DNA of 64,000 nt from Astrocystis sublimbata. Taxonomy: Eukaryota; Ascomycota; Sordariomycetes; Xylariales; Xylariaceae. Below are positions 24,408 through 36,900 of the stretch, piece after piece. Location of the stretch: assembly GCA_022453515.1 (NCBI GenBank), contig JAJNNY010000007.1, positions 248,001 to 312,000 on the forward strand, in the 5' to 3' direction. Under the pieces are notes generated by a model, which was not told the origin of the DNA, did not search any database, and was given only the letters and a program-made list of their open reading frames with translations. The position numbers and the translations under genes were made by a program. Every line of letters begins with the position of its first letter. Position 1 is the first letter of the stretch.

Positions 24408-27400
24408 GTTTGCTGAGTGGTTGTTGTGCGGAAAGGGGGAAAGGGGAAAGGGGAAAGGAACTGACAAGAAGCCAAATGAAGGTTTCCAGCTCCTCGGTGG
24501 TCAAGATGAGGGGTTGGCTGTCCGATCCGGATCAACTTCGTATTTGGTACAGTGTAAGCCTCCTGCAGTTCAAGGTTGGCATACGTTGAGGATATGCATG
24601 TCGCTCTACTGCACCGGGCGCCGTTGCCGCTGCATTGCGTTAGGTAAGTAGGTGGCGTGAAGGGAGCTGGATTGGAGAAATCCGGACGAACCATTTGTAC
24701 TCATTGAATAACGGTGGTCTGCGTGCTTCGGTACCGGTTTAGCCCACTGGATGCTCTCGTCCGTCTTGAGTTTTTGTATACAGAGTCTCCAAGCTCCGGA
24801 CTTGTGATCCCGTACCTAGTGTGAGGCATTGCCTTTCCTTGCCGCTAATCCATGTTGCATTGCATTTGCTTGCAATTGGAATAACAAGCAAAACTGCTTA
24901 TGTAACTAGGACCTAGCAAGGTGGAAAGCCGAAATGTGTTCATAGCAGCGTGGCATATTTCGATGTCGACCTTCACACCGTGGCTAGAACCTGTAAATCA
25001 TTTTCGTGAGATTTAAACATTGTTTTTTAATGAGATACACGGAGGTTTTATGATCCTTCGAGTCTCAGACAAAAGATATGTCATCATTTAATGAATCGAG
25101 GTGAGTTTCGCAACTCTCCGCACGTGCGAGAGGAAGCTCGAGAACACACATTATGTGATTAGAAATAATGAATTTCCAGGAGTGTTGTTGATATCAATAG
25201 GTGAAATCCTCAAATCAAGCCCCTAATTTTATCCAATAGACTTGCGAGTTGACGGCGGTAAGCTCATTTTCTTACTATAATTATCATCTAACGTCCTGTC
25301 GGTCTGTTCATCACTCGATTATAAAAACGTGGTAAAGTGAAATCACAGGCAAATTGCGACAATGATCGTAATGCACCTATGATATGAACATCAGCGTCGA
25401 CACGAGGAACTTTGTTGAATCTATATCTATAATCTTGAGCACGGTGCTACATCGCTTTGAAGATACTTAGTGTAAGTTGTTAATAGGATTTAGACTCATG
25501 CGAGTGAAATAGACAGTTGTCAAACTATGGATTAGCCTCTAAATGGTGAAAAGGGTAGTAAGTAGGCGGCTAAATAGATGCGGACGTTGCTGCTTCGGCA
25601 TGACGTGGCATGATTTCAATGATATTGGTATGTATCATTGGCTACAGGAGCAATGTTGAATTACGTCAAAACCTCACATATTACAAGGTATAACCTTGAA
25701 TTGGATTTATTGTGAATACCTATAGTAAGTAGTGATGCATTGGCTTTTTGCTCCTGCAACTTACTTATCTACGTGGCTCGAGACACCAGAGGGCATTTGA
25801 AACTTTGACATGAAGCACCAAGAAGAATTTCAAGTATACTGACAGTAGGTCTTCTGAGTTACAAACTTTGTTACATATAGCCACGACGAAACCTCAATCA
25901 CAGGTTGAACATGTCACTGTCTGTGAGTAAGGGCATTGCAAGGATTAGTCACAGCTCTTCCAAAGATCGAGAGTAATAATCACATTATCTCTGGTCAAGG
26001 TCAAATACACTAGTAACCTTATAAGAGAGCTCAAGCTTGCGCATTACCTACGACACTAGCTGTTACCGGGCTACACGACCACTTCAGAGCAGATGCCCTA
26101 CTGAGGCTGCTGCATGATGCCAGTGTGGGGTGTTGCAGACAGCACCTGGGCAAGCTTCCCGCAAAAGCACCTCGCACAAGGGTGTCCTGCAGGTGGATAC
26201 CTAGCAGGATGAGCTTGTACCTATGTACCTACATGTAATGCGTCCCAGAGGGGGCGGGGAAGCTGCCGGCCCCCAATGCAGGCTCCTGACAGGTCCCAAT
26301 GCCACCTGCACTTCTTAAGGTTCTTGCCCTGCGGTGGACCAGCCCGAGCCAGCGACGATGGCGGTACCTAATCGCAAGCTGGTGATTAGCTTCAGTTGCC
26401 CATCCCATGTTCGGCCCATGTCCGATGGAATGTCCTACTACTATAGCAGTACTTGCACGCCGCCTTCAACTCCGCTAAACCATCACACTGCTGGCGTGCT
26501 CGCGTGCCTAGACTTACTTGCCTTGTCGCATAAGCGCGCTGCAGCTGCACTCAAGGTGTGGCCTGGTACCCTTCCCTCAGCTAGGTCTACGAATAACCTC
26601 GCCTCTCGCATAGGTACCTACTTAAGTGCTTAGTAGGCAGATGATTCAAATACTATAGGGATGCTATAGAGGGATGTAGGAGGGTTGACGTAAGTGTCAA
26701 CATGTATGTCTCCCTTCCCAAAGGCGCTGCTGCCCCACCATGTTGAATCGCGAGAAGTGAAGAGCATGCTTGTTCCTCGAGATATATTTCTGCTGTTCAA
26801 TTCTGCGGGGCCCTCACTTGGACAATTATCCATCTAATAAAACAACCAGCAACTAACGTTGGTTGCAGCTAGCAACGGCGGCCAAACACCAAACCAGCCG
26901 TCTCGGGGTTAGACACTGCGCTAGGTACAACCTTCAGGCTTAGGATCGATCACCTGGGCGAAGGTTGCATACCTCCTAGGTAGTATACCTATCGGCTCGA
27001 CTGGCACGCACGCACCTGACAATTCTACCTACGAGTATGAATCTTTTCTTCCGTCGTGCCTTCGTTATCTTAGGTACTAAGTAGGTAGGTACCTACCTCC
27101 CGACCTGCATCCTTTGCATGGCCTTTTCTTCAAACTTACTGCATGAACGACCGAGGTAATAAGGGTACAAACCAGGTACGTACCTAGGGAGGTACCAGTA
27201 CTCGAGTCGGGTGTGTTGGCTGCCAAGAAGATCCCTGCGTATTGACATCAATTAGGTCATCGGCCCCAGTCGCCCAGCTCGTAGTTTCCAAGTTCCAAGT
27301 GCACTACGCATACGCACGCATACGGTACCTACCTAAAGTACCTAAACCTCGTAGGCATTGCCTGCCCGCCTTAGCCTCCTCGCCTATCAGCCGACCGAGC

Positions 27401-28149
27401 CTACCTAACCTTATCCTCAACCTCAACTTCATGCATGCCAACCCGCCGCCGTGCCTCTTTTCTTTTCCCTCTCGTTGGGCTGCTACAGCTTCATAGGTAT
27501 TGCTTATCGAATCCTTACCATTCCCATTGACTCATCCCGGCTAGCCAAGCGAACAACCCGTCATCGTTCAAGGTTGTGTTGTAGTGAGCTGTCCGCCGAG
27601 TATCTATATCGATACATCGATCTCTGTATTCGGTATCTGTTCGTCTATATACACGCGGCCTCCACCCCGACGGGAGCAGCGGCATCACCCGTCCGTTGTA
27701 TGTTCCTTGCTTAATGAAGTAGGTAGGCAGAAGGTTGTTTGTTCTTCTGTTTGTTTGGTTTGGTTTGAGACTCGACGTACACATGCGAGCCACCACCAGT
27801 ACCAGTCGTCGCCGCTCAACACCCGACGGCATCTACATGCGCACACAGTGTTACGTCGTTGGCACTGGTGACGCCGTGACGCTGTCGCCTCGAATGTGCT
27901 GACCCTCCCCGCCATCCAACCGACCAGCCCAGCGCTCCGTCTGCACCGACCTGCTCGAGCGACACTGCGAGCGCCCGGCCCGGCCCGGCCCCTTCCCCTG
28001 CGCGCGTCGAGAACCGCCCGCCGACGACCCCGTACACACCCGCATCCGTGTCCACATATTCACCTCACCACCTCCCTCGGCAGGCATACATACCAACGTA
28101 GACCCACGGCTGTCCAACTACTACAGAGACCAGTGGACTCGTCGTCACC
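24408..28149. other. long intergenic region, divergent promoters
   Basis: 3.7 kb between the divergent cupin and SIP5 genes. 24800-26000 is AT-rich and featureless to my eye. 26200-27350 holds many GGTACC/ACCTACC palindromes, the densest at 27071-27100. 27960-27995 is a CCCGGCC-rich block in the presumed SIP5 leader. No frame looks coding. Confidence 0.45.
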
Positions 28150-30701
28150 ATGGGAAATTCACTCACCAAAGAGGAACGAGCCGCGCAGCAACAGGGCGCA
28201 GCCGGCGAGCTCGGCGGGAGTGGCAACCCCGGATCCAGCCGCCATGGCGAATCCTCCACGGGACGACGAGCCGGCCGTCACGATCCCAGCTCCCTCAGTG
28301 CTGCCCTGGCCGGCGCTTCCAGTTCCAGTTCTCGCCAACAGCAGGACGTTCCTTTCGAGCGACGCGAGACCAGGCAGGAAAGAGAGGCCAGGAAACTCGA
28401 GAAAGAGCGGCAAGCGCGACTTAAGGAGCGCGAGCGGAGCATGAACGTGAAGCAAGAACACGTTGACGGTGGCTATCTCGTTACGTTGGGTATTTATTCC
28501 GCTGCCGAGGATTACAGCAAGCCCATCGTCCGGCAACTCCAGGTGCGTTATCTGCCGCAACATGTTGTGTCACCCCCGCTCGCCAGCTAACCACTTCGCC
28601 GCGTGTTGTCTTTTAGATCGAGCGGAAGATAGCACCCTTCTGGCGTGGACTGGACGATTTTAAAGATACCTGGACCGAGCATCAGATCATTGCCGCCGCC
28701 CGGGGCCTCGAGATTCCGCCTGCTGATGTGGTCCCGGAACACCTCGTGTCACAGCCCCGGCCGAGCGCCCACTCACCCGACCCCTCGTCATCCAACCTTC
28801 ACAACTTGACTGTCCCTATGGGATCACGCACACTCTCTGCCTCATCCGACCGAGTTGCATCACACACCGGCTCTGTCATACCGACAGCCCCCTCGTCCTC
28901 CGCGCACCGAACCGTCTCTCCTTTGAAGCAACCCAAAAAAGCACTAGCGGCCGCTCTTAACTTGTCGCGCAACAGCTCTCAAGCGGACATTGCGCCACAA
29001 GAAATCAACTTGACAAACGACCCTTTCGTCAACGGTCAGGCCTTGGAGGTCTTCTTGTACAAGAAAGGCGAGGAGTGCCCTTTGTGTATAATGTACTATC
29101 CTCCTTATCTCAACCGAACACGCTGCTGCTGTCAGTTGATTTGCAGCGAGTGCTTCGTTCAGATCAAGCGTCCCGACCCCCACTATCCGGACCATCATGG
29201 CGAAGGCGGCCCCACAGCCGAAGGCTCTCAGACGAGCCCCGGCGAGCCGAACGAGCCGAACGAGCCCCTTATTATGGAGCCGGCCAAGTGTCCATATTGC
29301 ACCCAGTCTGAGTTCGGCGTCACGTACGAGCCCCCGCCGTTTAGGAGAGGCTTGACCTATGCTTTCCCGCCCTCGAGTCTCGGGGCTGCCAGCACCGCCA
29401 TGTCGTCTACGAGCTCCGTCAACTTGACCCTCTCACCGACGACCGCGCAATCTGCCAGGCCGAGCCGTGCTAGGGCACAGAGCTTGTCGGCAAACGCGCC
29501 TGGCGTCGTTACGACGGACCGCATACGACCCGACTGGTCCACCAAGCTGCATACGGCCCTGTCCCACCAGCGACGGCGGGCTGCTGCTGCCGACGCACTT
29601 CATCATGCTGCTTTCATGATGGGGTCCCAGGAGCCTCGCACCTTCTTTGGTCGTCCCTCTCGCTTTTCTCGATGGAATACCGGAAACCGTGGCAGTGAAA
29701 CGCCAGGAACCAGTAGCAACATCCATCATGGTGGCCCAGTCGACGCGCCGCCTGCCCATGAATCCGGCAGCGCTCGGACGGGCCCCCCTCGTGGCGATCG
29801 CATCGATGCCAACCAACTTGAGAGTCTTATGATGGCCGAAGCTATCCGCCTCAGCCTCGCAGACGAAGAGGAGCGGCGAAAGAAATCCGATAAGGAGGCC
29901 AAGAAGGAGGCCAAGAAGCGCGAGAAGGAAGAACGGAAGGCAGCCAAGAAGAGGGGAGAAGTGTATGGTAGCGGCAGCGGCAGTGGTAGTACCATCAGCC
30001 TTAACCTCCCGTTCGGGCGAAGACGAGGTGACAGTAGTCCTGGCAACCTGCGAGTCGACCCCGGCGCCGCTGTTGCCCCACACGGTTCGGTGCCTGGGTC
30101 ACCCGCAAGTGATAAGGGGAAAGGGGTGGAGCGCAGCCCGACTGAAGAGGCATCGACCACCGCCGCGACGGCGGGCGGCTCGTCGACCCTGCCTGTACCA
30201 GTATCGGTACCACCACGAGGGTCGTCACATCTTCGTCAAATGAGTAATGCTAGCTCCATTAACTCAAGCGATGTAGACAGCATGCCCGGGAGCTATACTG
30301 GGAAAGTGCGAGGCGCCGAAGACCAGTGTAGCAGTCACCTCGGTGCCCAAAGCGACCAGGGCGAGATTAGTGGTAGTGATGAACCGATGTTCAACTTTCG
30401 CAGCCTGGCGGCGGTGGTGGGTGTCTCGATAGATGGCGAGGGTGGGCCATCTGGGGAAGGCAGTCAGACGCAAGCCTCAAAGCTTGAGGACAGCAGAGAA
30501 GCTCACGGCGAGCACGTGGAGCACGTGGACCATGCTGCCGATACAACTCAGAGGACACTCGCCTCAGCAACCCAAGAATCACCACCACCTGATGTCATTA
30601 TCACCCCGGAGACGCCAGCGCCAGCGGGTATGGATGACGGGGGCTCTAAACAACTCGGCCATTCTGGTGAGGGAGAGAGCTCACACGGACTGCCCCAATG
30701 A
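28150..30701 (+). CDS. SIP5: Sip5 family RING-like zinc-finger protein
   Basis: Two exons, 28150-28542 and 28617-30701 (74-nt intron, GCTAAC branch), give 825 residues. The N-terminus MGNSLTKEE fits an N-myristoylation signal, so membrane attachment is possible. A basic charged helix (about 75-105) precedes the conserved Sip5 core (YLVTLGIYSAAEDYSKPIVRQLQIERK, IAPFWRGLDDF). A RING-like finger follows: CPLC at 285-288, a CCC..C..C cluster at 301-310 and CPYC at 356-359. The C-terminal half is Ser/Pro/Gly-rich with an acidic-basic coiled stretch (EERRKKSDKEAKKEAKKREK). Yeast Sip5 was found as a partner of Snf1 kinase and Reg1. That role is carried over by family, not shown here. The family's fungal members are typically this long. 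Confidence 0.85.
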
Positions 30702-31491
30702 GACACTAATACTGTGTCCAAGTATCATGATGGTCCTTTCCTTCATTCTCTCAATGGAGCATGTGGCCACTGTGTCAGCCGTGTGTTCAGAGATTTCTTA
30801 TGTGTCTCCGAGTTTGTATAGATAAGCGACAGTGAGCCAGCCCGACCGAAGTTATACGGGCAAGCTCCAGTCGTCTCAGGCGTTGGACTCAAGAATGGCA
30901 ACAGGCACATAGATTGGGTGGCATTCGAGGTCATACAAGGAGTTCACTATTTGTGTCAAAGTTCCGGTCGCGCTATGGCGAAGGATATCTATCTGGCTTG
31001 CTGTTGAAAATCACGTTTGCCGATTGCATCAACTCTGCGAGCGCTTTTGTGCTTGAGTAGGTACACATAACCCCTGCTGGTTGAAGTACCGATTAATGTT
31101 AGCGTCTACCATTGCTTAGCAAATCATCATATTTCCAGCCTCAACTCCGTCCGCACTGGTTCTATTTTTTTCTAAGCCCAGTGCATGCAAGCCTGACCAA
31201 AGCTATGCTAGACGAACGTCAGGGATTGATGTTGGCCCAGATAGTCGACCCTACCTACCTAAACCTCTGACTCAATAATGTGGCAATCGACCAAGACCGT
31301 GCCCTTGGTTTCGGCTCTTCGTTCGTGTTGTATGTGACACATCTAGAGGGCTGCGAAGATAAGGGGTCCTCCACATCATATCCCATTAGTATGATGGCTT
31401 CACTGGGAACTATGTCTATGTCACTCGGTCCACGTCACAATTTGCCCGATCCAGGCAAGGTCGTTACTGCGTAACGTCTACAGCACCCCCC
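30702..31491. other. intergenic, convergent gene ends
   Basis: 790 bases between the 3' ends of SIP5 and the aldo-keto reductase. No gene is seen. Confidence 0.4.
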
Positions 31492-32739
31492 CTATATTAC
31501 GGTGAACGGAACCTCTTCGACGTTGACGTCCACTTCAGTCTTTTGGAGCTTGTGCCTCATCATGATCCCATCGTCGGGTATAACACCCCGGTCCTCGACG
31601 GCGCGCGTGTTGAAGAACCCCGGCCCGGGGCTCGCCCAGCTATAATCCTTCCACGTGCCCAGGACAGCCCACATCTTCTCTACGACAGCCTCGATCTTGG
31701 CGCGCCGCTCGCGACTCCACTGCCTCCGGACCGTGAGATCGGCATCGGCGCTCTCGGGCTCGAAGCCCTCCATGACGCTGTTGAAGACGCGCCACGTCTC
31801 CTCGAGCTCGGCGATGTTGGAGATGCCCATGACACTCACGCCGACGCGGGTGCCCTCGGGCAGACTCGAGTAGGTGCTGCCCCGGGCGGCACCGGCGACG
31901 GCCCAGTGGTCGAGGGCCCAGCGAATGGCGACGACCTCGAGCTTCTCGTCCGAGGAGACGGCAACGGGGACGAGGTCCTGGCAGGCCTGGCGCAGGCCCT
32001 CGGGACTGGGGTGCCACGAGGCCATGGGCCCGGCGTCGGCGCCGCGGGTGGTCAGCAGGCCCATGCCCAGCATACTGGCGTTGAGGACGACGTCGACGCC
32101 GGCGGCAACGAAACGGTCCATGAAGCGGTTGAGGGTCGTGTTCTGGATGGAGAGGTGGCCGTAGCTCAGGACGGCGTCGAGGGGCTCGCCGGTCTCGCGC
32201 AGGATCATGTCGGCGAGGTCGGCGAGCACGGAGACGGGGTAGCCGCTGATGCCGACGTAGCGCAGCAGGCCCTCGTCGTCGCGCAGGCGGCGCAGCTCGC
32301 GCACGGCGGCCAGGACCTCGGGGGGCGAGACGAACTCGACGTCGTGGGTGTAGACGAGGTCGAGGTAGGGGGTGTGCAGGCGCTCGAGGCTGCGGTAGAC
32401 CGAGTAGCGGATCCAGGCGGGGGTGTAGTCGAACTCGTCGCCGGCGACGCGGCCGGCCTTGGTGACGAGGAAGTAGGAGGGGCGGGGATGGCGCGAGGTG
32501 ACGTCGGGGTGGGCGAGGGCGTCGCCGAGGATGGTCTCGGAGGGCCCGTAGTAGGGCGAGGTGTCGAAGGCGGTGACGCCGAGGTCGAGGGCGCGCGACA
32601 CGATGGAGGGCGCCGGCAGGGCGAAAGGGTCGGGCACGTACTGCGTGTTGAAGGTGGCCGTGCCCATGATTAGCGGGGGCATAACTTTATGGAGCTGCGG
32701 CCGCGGCTCTGGCTCCGACGGCATCGTGGGTTCCCCCAT
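31492..32739 (-). CDS. aldo-keto reductase, D-arabinose/L-galactose dehydrogenase-like
   Basis: Intronless, 415 residues. The AKR catalytic tetrad is complete: D59 in AFDTSPYYGPSE, Y64, K94 in LVTKAGRV and H132 in VYTHDVEF. The beta-barrel pattern runs from IMGTATFN to SVMGISNIAELEETW. The combination of SPYYGPSE, DVVLNASMLGMGLL and ALDH resembles the D-arabinose/L-galactose/L-fucose dehydrogenase branch, to which yeast Ara2 belongs (NAD-linked oxidation of D-arabinose for erythroascorbate). Exact sugar unknown. It is about 80 residues longer than yeast Ara2 because of inserts and a C-terminal extension. It is very GC-rich at third codon positions, which creates a long but meaningless frame on the opposite strand. 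It is divergent from the Mre11-Rad50-like fusion gene. Confidence 0.85.
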   Translation of the reverse strand: MGEPTMPSEPEPRPQLHKVMPPLIMGTATFNTQYVPDPFALPAPSIVSRALDLGVTAFDTSPYYGPSETILGDALAHPDVTSRHPRPSYFLVTKAGRVAGDEFDYTPAWIRYSVYRSLERLHTPYLDLVYTHDVEFVSPPEVLAAVRELRRLRDDEGLLRYVGISGYPVSVLADLADMILRETGEPLDAVLSYGHLSIQNTTLNRFMDRFVAAGVDVVLNASMLGMGLLTTRGADAGPMASWHPSPEGLRQACQDLVPVAVSSDEKLEVVAIRWALDHWAVAGAARGSTYSSLPEGTRVGVSVMGISNIAELEETWRVFNSVMEGFEPESADADLTVRRQWSRERRAKIEAVVEKMWAVLGTWKDYSWASPGPGFFNTRAVEDRGVIPDDGIMMRHKLQKTEVDVNVEEVPFTVI

Positions 32740-33014
32740 GTCTTTCTTTGGGTAGCCAACAATTATGTATACGTCTCCTCGAGATATTTGTTGTCCCCTT
32801 AACCACTGCGTATTCTCCCGTGCGATGAGTATTGAAACCTCCCCTTAAAATTGCTGAGCCGTTAGGCAAAGGCAGATGAATTTGCGAGGAAAGGTTCAAA
32901 AGATTCAAGATGGATAAGAGCAAATGGAAGAGGGCACAGTACAACAAGAGTTGAGGTCGAATGATTTGAAATCACGCAAACCACGTCTTGGAAGAGGGGT
33001 TCCGGCCACGAACT

Positions 33015-33044
33015 GGAGGGGGAGGGGGGGAGGGGAGGGGAGGG
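33015..33044 (+). other. G-run block, potential G-quadruplex
   Basis: Six runs of three to seven G separated by single A bases lie on the plus strand. Such runs can fold into a G-quadruplex. The block lies about 275 nt upstream of the aldo-keto reductase start, probably in its promoter or leader. Confidence 0.6.
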
Positions 33045-33840
33045 AATTATGATGGGGATGATGCGACGGCGACGAACCGATCGCGGGTCACGCTGAGACG
33101 ATACTAGATGTGACGATAGATAGCTTGGCACGGCGTGGGATAAATGCGTGCATCGGCCCGGATTGTCGGGGGTGGTCCCTCAAGTCCCTTACGAGTACCT
33201 AGGTAGTCAGTGCCCAGGCTCGCCAGGTTAGGTTGATCGTGAGCATGTTTTATGTCAACTTGGGTTAGCAGATGCGAGCAGATGTGTCACCATCATGGAT
33301 GGAGTATGGGAATTGGATCTACTATCGAAGTGACGGCTTGGCATCTGAGATTCCCATGTGGAGTCTCAGGGGTCTAGGGTAGGTACTTTAGGTATTAAGT
33401 GAGCTGCTACCTACATGTACCTACAGTGAGTAGAGGGTCCACATAATGTTCCCCCAGTGCAGCCAAAACCCGCGCTACAGATTCCTCGAGGTACCTACTT
33501 CGCCCAGGTAGAAAGCACACCAGCGTCCTCCACTGCAACAACCTGAGCTCTCAACTTGACTTTATCATGTCCGGTCGCCGACTCATCAAGTTTTGACATG
33601 TTTGCCTAACCAGGTGCTGCGGCACTTCTTCTTCTCTTTCACTCTCACTTTCACTTTCTCCGAAATTGAAATAGTTTATTCCATATTTATGTCCTGGACG
33701 CGGAATGAAATGTTTGACGTACCTACATGATACCTTATACAGTGGTCCGTTTTCCGACCCACAGGCCGGGATGGGGATGGGATCGGAGTCATTCGCCATG
33801 CGAGCGTGTCTTAGCACCGAGTACTCGTAGGTGGTGGCGG

Positions 33841-33848
33841 TATATAAG
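33841..33848 (+). promoter_or_regulatory. TATA box of the nuclease-ATPase fusion gene
   Basis: TATATAAG lies 84-91 nt before the start codon at 33932, a normal distance for a fungal TATA box followed by a short leader. Confidence 0.5.
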
Positions 33849-33931
33849 AGAGAGTGGCGGGACGGACATTGCCTGCACTCACCTGCCTGACGACATCACT
33901 CGGCCTGCCAACCGGAACATCGCACCGCAGT

Positions 33932-36900
33932 ATGCCACCGGTACCAACCCCACGATGGCTTTTGTTGAGTGATATCCACTTCCGACTGCGCGACATCGAG
34001 CGCGCAAGGCGGACGGCCGAATGGATTGTGTCGCTTGCCTCGCACACGCCCGGCATCAGCCGTGTCGTTGTCTGCGGCGATGTGCTCACCTCGCGATCCA
34101 TGCAGCCCACCGCTGTCATCTCGGCCGCCTACCGCTTCCTCTCCGACCTCAGCAGCTCCGTGCCGCACGTCAACGTCATCCTGGGCAATCATGACCTGGC
34201 CTACCGCCGCGACTACAGCACCACCGCCCTCGAGGCCCTGAACATGTCGCGCCTGCGCCCCTTCGTCTCGCTCCACGACAAGGTGGAGAGGCAGAACTGG
34301 GATGGCAGAGACGTGCTCATATTGCCTTTTCGCGAAGACCAGGGTGAGCTGACTGACGCTGTGGCGAATCTCGACCCCCACGATGCCGCCCGCACCGTCG
34401 CCTTTGCGCATCTGGCCTTGAACAAAGCCATCACCCAGCGCCACATTGTCCGCGACGATACCGGCGACCTAGGCTATTCTATCCGATACAAGGGGTTTAC
34501 TAGCCCCGATCATTTCAGTGCTCTCGCTCGGTTAGTGCCCATGACCGACCTTCCAGCCTCCGACTTCCGACTTATCGCTCACTAACTTGGGTCTTTCACA
34601 CGTATAGGACGTTTACTGGTCATTTCCATAGCCACCAGATAATGCTCCGGTCAGACCAGAACGCTGAACCCGCCAGATCGGAGGACCGTTTACAGGGTAG
34701 CGTTTCCTACCTGGGTGCTCCTCTACAGTTGACATGGGCCGATCTCTGCGATGAAGATCGCGGTGTCGTGTTACTGGACCCAGCCACTCTGGAGCATGAG
34801 TTGATCGTCAATCCTCATGCTGTAGCCTACATGACTGTCCAGGGCTCCGAAGTTTTAGACGATGGCGTTGAGTCCTCAACTGTTTCAGGCAAACACGTCA
34901 TGATACTCGGGAGGCTCACGCGTTTCCAATATTGGACTGCACGCGACAAACTGTTGTCGCTTGGCGCTCAGAGTGTACGTGAGCCGCGACAAACGGCATC
35001 CTCGCAAAATGGTCTAGATCCAATGGCACATCACGGCTTGGGTGCATCCATTCCAGAAAGCGATAAAGGCGTGGCCTTGACTTCTACCGAATCAGGCGAT
35101 TTGCCTGGCGATTCGACCACGGATGAACAGAATGTACTCTCAGATCCCGACGACCTGCAAACTCTCAAAGTTGACCTGACAGAATACGTGCCTGGCTACG
35201 TCCGATCTTTGGCAGAAAAGTCTACGGACGACGCTAAAATAACCGAGCTAGGCCAGAGGCTGCTAGTCGCCGCCGAGTCTACATTCGCTCCAGGTGACGA
35301 TGCAGCTTACAAACTACTGCTGGACCCATCGTATTCCCTGGCTGGGGATGATTCCCAGATATCTACCGAGCACGTTTTCGTCGCTAGACCACGTTCAATT
35401 GCGATCTCCAACTTTTTGGGCATTCAAGACGAGTGCACCATCGATTTGGACCGAGATCTGGGGCGAGGCTTGACATTCGTTACCGGGCACAACGGTTCAG
35501 GGAAGAGCACACTTATCGAAGCCATAGTCTGGTGTCAATTCGGACGGTGTCTCCGAAAAGGACTGTCGGTAGGCGATGTGGTCAATGACGCGACCGGTAA
35601 GAACTGTGTCGTCAGTCTATCATTCTCAAATGGGTACACAATCACTCGGTATAGGAAACATAAAACCCACGGGAATCGTGTGATAGTTTCGCTCCATGGT
35701 GTGGAACAACCACACTTTGAGCATGGCGAGACTCGCAACACTCAAGCTGCTATTGATGAGCTTTTGGGTATCGACTACGAAGAATTCATCAAGACAGTGG
35801 TATTGGGACACGAGAGCGCTGCTAGTTTTCTGAGTTCAACGCCTGCCCAGCGCTATGAGTTGATCGAATCTACACTTGGATTATCCACACTAGATAAATC
35901 CGGTGATCTATCTCGGAGAATGCTGCGTCAGATCGATGCCGATACCGCCTCGCTTCGCAACAGAATCAGCACAGTTGAACAGACCATGTCTCACATCGAA
36001 GATCGCCTCGCCAACAGGAACAAGGAGCTAACACGCTTGCGCAAAGAGGAACAGAAAGCGAAACAAGATATTGAGAACGGGGGTCCCATACCAGAGCACA
36101 CATCGGGGGAAGATTTGGATTCTATAAACACAAAACTGGAAGAGCTCAAACTCAAGATCAAGGAGAGTAGGGAATCAGTGAAAGCAGCTCAATCTGTCTT
36201 GGCGCAACTTGAGCTGGCAGAAAGTGTCAATAACATACCACCGCCAGCGTCCAAAACAAAAACAGACAGCCAGAAAACCAAAGGTCAATACCAGCTCCTC
36301 CGCGACGAACTCCTGAAGCTCAACCCAGGGAAGCTGGATCAGGCCACAATGGAACACATTCAATGTTTCGAGTCAACGGTTCGAGGTCTTACTCAAATCA
36401 TATCGTGGCTTCAATTCCATTTATTGAAGGCTACAACTTTTTTTGGGTCGGACAGCCCAATGAACAGAACGACAGTACATTTCCTGAAGATTGGCTTGAA
36501 ATCACTGGATCAACTCTCACAGCGCTTGAACGGGCTACTGGGCCAATTCACATCCTCCATTTCCAAACAACAGCAGGAATACGAAGATACGATTGAGGGT
36601 CTAGTGAAGAGGATTGAGACGAAATTCCCCAATTTAGACTCAGATATCATCAAGCTGATTGAAGAGAAACGCGAGGGACACAACCAAGTGGCACCAGATC
36701 AAGAGGTAGAAAATCAAACCGAATCCTCCTCGTCAAAGAACGAAGCAAAGATCGCTTTGCTGGAGGCGAGGCAACAGCTGTCCTTCTCACTCGCGCATCT
36801 ATCTAAGTTGCTAGATGAGCAAGGTGTTCTGCACGAGCTGCAGGCTAAACGGCAACATGAAATGAACGCCCGCAATGAGGTGACGCGAGAACGAAAGGCC

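Larger units (their letters stand above)
32740..33931. other. divergent promoter region
   Basis: 1.2 kb between the aldo-keto reductase and the nuclease-ATPase fusion gene. It holds a G-run block (33015-33044), ACCTAGGTAG palindromes near 33195-33215, and a TATA box at 33841. No protein-like frame is seen. Confidence 0.5.

Noticed and set aside
29433..30083. 216-codon minus-strand frame opposite SIP5
   Set aside because: Antisense shadow of the Ser/Pro/Lys-rich part of SIP5.
31543..32673. 376-codon plus-strand frame opposite the aldo-keto reductase
   Set aside because: It is the reverse complement of a GC3-rich gene; the product is Gly/Val/Asp/Ala repeats without any fold, while the minus strand has a full catalytic tetrad.
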